Below, piece after piece: positions 14,271 to 15,677 of a stretch of DNA of 15,677 bases. Under the pieces are notes generated by a model. It did no database searches and was not told the origin of the DNA. It saw only the letters and a program-made list of their open reading frames with translations. Source of the stretch: B2-G16 sp964528085 (GTDB lineage Bacteria > Bipolaricaulota > Bipolaricaulia > UBA7950 > UBA9294); assembly GCA_964528085.1 (NCBI GenBank), contig CAZGRE010000034.1:1-15677 (forward strand), given 5' to 3'. The translations under genes were made by a program, and so were the position numbers. Numbering within the stretch: the stretch's first letter is position 1; each line of letters starts with the position of its first letter.

Positions 14271-14277
14271 GGGGACG

Positions 14278-15677
14278 ATGACCGAGCTAGAGCTACTCAC
14301 CCGGATCTACGCAGCGGTATCGCGCGGCGAGGACCTCGCCGGCGTAATCCGCCTGGCTGCCGAGGGGGCGAAATCCCTGTTCTCCGGGCATGCCGCCACC
14401 GTCTACTTCCTCGAGAACGACAAGCAGCATCTCATCCCGCAGAACTGGAGTCTTCCGGAAAGCCTCACCCGCAAGATCGAGAAGCTAGTCGGGTTCGAGG
14501 TGCGGGGGCTCCGCGTTCCCGTGATCGAAGGGGGCCATTATTGGCGGACGATCCACGAGCGGAGCGCGTTCCTCATTGCAACGCCGGAGGAGATCGCCGG
14601 GCTGGTCGGGGAGTTGGCGGGCGATCACCCTGCCCTGCGGAAGCTCGTTCCGGTGATCGCTCGCCTCCTCGGCTATCGGTCCGTCCTTACCGCGCCGCTA
14701 ATCGCCGGCGACGAGATCATCGGAGTGATGGATGTCGGGAGCAAGGTGGAACTCGGAAGCGAAGATTTAGAGAGGTTCGAGCGGCTGGCGAGCGCCCTCA
14801 GCGTTGCGATCGCCAACGTCCGCCTCCTTCAGCGAACGATGAGGTCAGAGGCGCTTTTCCGCTCGATCGTCGAGGGCGCGCACGCAGGAATCCTGATGCT
14901 CGATGAAGATCGCCGCATCCTTTACGTAAACGAGCCGCTCACCCGGATCTTCGGCTGGGCACGTGAGGACGTCATCGGCCACGACTTCCGCGAGTTCCTC
15001 GACGAGGAATCCCGCGATCTCGTGGCCGAGCGCTACCGCCGCCGTCAGGCCGGGGAGGAGGTCCCAGCCCGCTACGAGTTCAATGTGGTGCGAAAGGACG
15101 GCAAGAAGAGGCGGGTGGAAATAAGCGCCACCGCCATCCGCGACCCGTCAGGAGGGATGAGGACGATCGCCCAGATCCTCGATATCACCGACCGGGTGCA
15201 AGCGGAGGAAGAACTGAAGGAGAGCGAGGCGAAGTATCGCTCGCTGATCGAGGACGTGCTGGACAGCTCCTCGGTGGGGGTCTTCATCCTCGATTCTGAC
15301 TTCAGGGTCGTCTGGATGAACCGCGCCTTGGAGTGCTACTTCGGCCTGCGGCGGGAGGAGGTGCTCGGCAGGGACAAGCGGGAGCTGATCCGCACCCAAA
15401 TCAAGGACATATTTGAGGATCCGGACGGCTTTGCGGAGAAGGTCCTATCTTCGTATGAGGACAACACCTATGTTCAGAACTTCGAATGTCACGTGCTGCC
15501 CGGCCCGGGACGGGAAGAGCGCTGGCTCGAACACTGGAGCCAGCCGATTCGCTCCGGGCGCTACGCCGGGGGGCGCGTGGAGCATTACACCGACATCACC
15601 GTTCGCAAGAGGCTTGAAGCATCCCTGCGGGAGTCGGAAGAGCAGATGCGCTTGATCATCGAGACGAGCCCGGATGC
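14278..15677 (+). CDS. Multi-sensor signalling protein, GAF-PAS-PAS-PAS, cut by the window end (probable histidine kinase or cyclase)
   Basis: The frame from ATG 14278 stays open for 466 codons and runs off the window, so the output domain is not visible. It begins MTELELLTRIYAAVSRGEDL. Residues 1-185 form a GAF domain ending in TAPLIAGDEIIGVMDVGS and a helix (ERLASALSVAIANVRLL). A PAS domain spans about 190-310 (ALFRSIVEGAHAGILMLDED to AQILDITDRVQAEEEL). A second spans about 317-445 (YRSLIEDVLDSSSVGVFILD to VEHYTDITVRKRL). A third begins at about 452 (EEQMRLIIETSPDA). This order is usual for histidine kinases and for diguanylate cyclases. No membrane segment is seen. It has its own promoter-like region, so it is probably not co-transcribed with mazEF. 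Confidence 0.88.
   Translation, partial: MTELELLTRIYAAVSRGEDLAGVIRLAAEGAKSLFSGHAATVYFLENDKQHLIPQNWSLPESLTRKIEKLVGFEVRGLRVPVIEGGHYWRTIHERSAFLIATPEEIAGLVGELAGDHPALRKLVPVIARLLGYRSVLTAPLIAGDEIIGVMDVGSKVELGSEDLERFERLASALSVAIANVRLLQRTMRSEALFRSIVEGAHAGILMLDEDRRILYVNEPLTRIFGWAREDVIGHDFREFLDEESRDLVAERYRRRQAGEEVPARYEFNVVRKDGKKRRVEISATAIRDPSGGMRTIAQILDITDRVQAEEELKESEAKYRSLIEDVLDSSSVGVFILDSDFRVVWMNRALECYFGLRREEVLGRDKRELIRTQIKDIFEDPDGFAEKVLSSYEDNTYVQNFECHVLPGPGREERWLEHWSQPIRSGRYAGGRVEHYTDITVRKRLEASLRESEEQMRLIIETSPD

Noticed and set aside
1..15677. Very frequent GATC and CGATCG words
   Set aside because: Most sit where an ATC (Ile) or GAT (Asp) codon meets a G-ending or CG-starting codon, so codon bias explains them without a special motif function.
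1..15677. CRISPR arrays, insertion sequences, tRNA or rRNA genes
   Set aside because: No regularly spaced direct repeats, transposase-like proteins, terminal repeats, tRNA cloverleaf arms or rRNA signatures were seen on either strand.

Overview
This is a GC-rich bacterial window, densely packed and with many 4-nt start/stop overlaps (ATGA or GTGA). Bacterial-type ribosomal proteins S9 and L31, TsaD and sigma70-like promoters place it in Bacteria. A bifunctional FBP aldolase/phosphatase and a thiolase/DUF35 pair, both common in Archaea and deep-branching bacteria, suggest an early-branching, perhaps anaerobic or thermophilic, uncultured lineage. Something like Bipolaricaulota/Acetothermia is a guess, not a demonstrated assignment.

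Layout. (1) 1-2692, plus strand: fbp (FBP aldolase/phosphatase), hpt and tsaD, a translationally coupled housekeeping trio. (2) 2660-4199, minus strand: rpsI, rpmE and a DUF1385 membrane protein, read from a near-consensus promoter at 4267-4295. DUF1385 runs tail to tail into tsaD with a 33-bp overlap. (3) 4364-4723: a small 12-cysteine DUF3795 protein. (4) 4822-7033: a three-gene operon of a GNAT-like protein, a thiolase-fold protein lacking the usual nucleophilic cysteine, and a DUF35 zinc-ribbon/OB-fold partner. (5) 7135-13451: a four-gene signalling operon of a PAS-PAS-GAF-GGDEF diguanylate cyclase, a large soluble GAF3-PAS histidine kinase, a stand-alone REC protein and a REC-HD-GYP phosphodiesterase. 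(6) 13544-14117: a MazEF-type toxin-antitoxin pair with its own promoter and a palindromic operator in the promoter spacer. (7) 14278 to the window end: a GAF-PAS-PAS-(PAS) sensor gene, still open at base 15677.

How the genes may work together. The signalling operon encodes both a maker and a breaker of cyclic di-GMP, separated by a kinase and a free receiver. The simplest model is that the kinase phosphorylates the free REC and/or the REC of the HD-GYP protein, so that c-di-GMP level follows cytoplasmic cues sensed by GAF/PAS domains. None of the sensors shows an obvious membrane segment. The kinase ends in a region that looks like a shrunken, catalytically dead GGDEF domain. The thiolase operon contains three proteins with CoA-linked or CoA-like folds, two of which deviate at residues normally needed for activity. 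These two modules are the most unusual parts of the window. No tRNA, rRNA, CRISPR array or insertion sequence was seen, and no non-coding stretch exceeds 160 bp.
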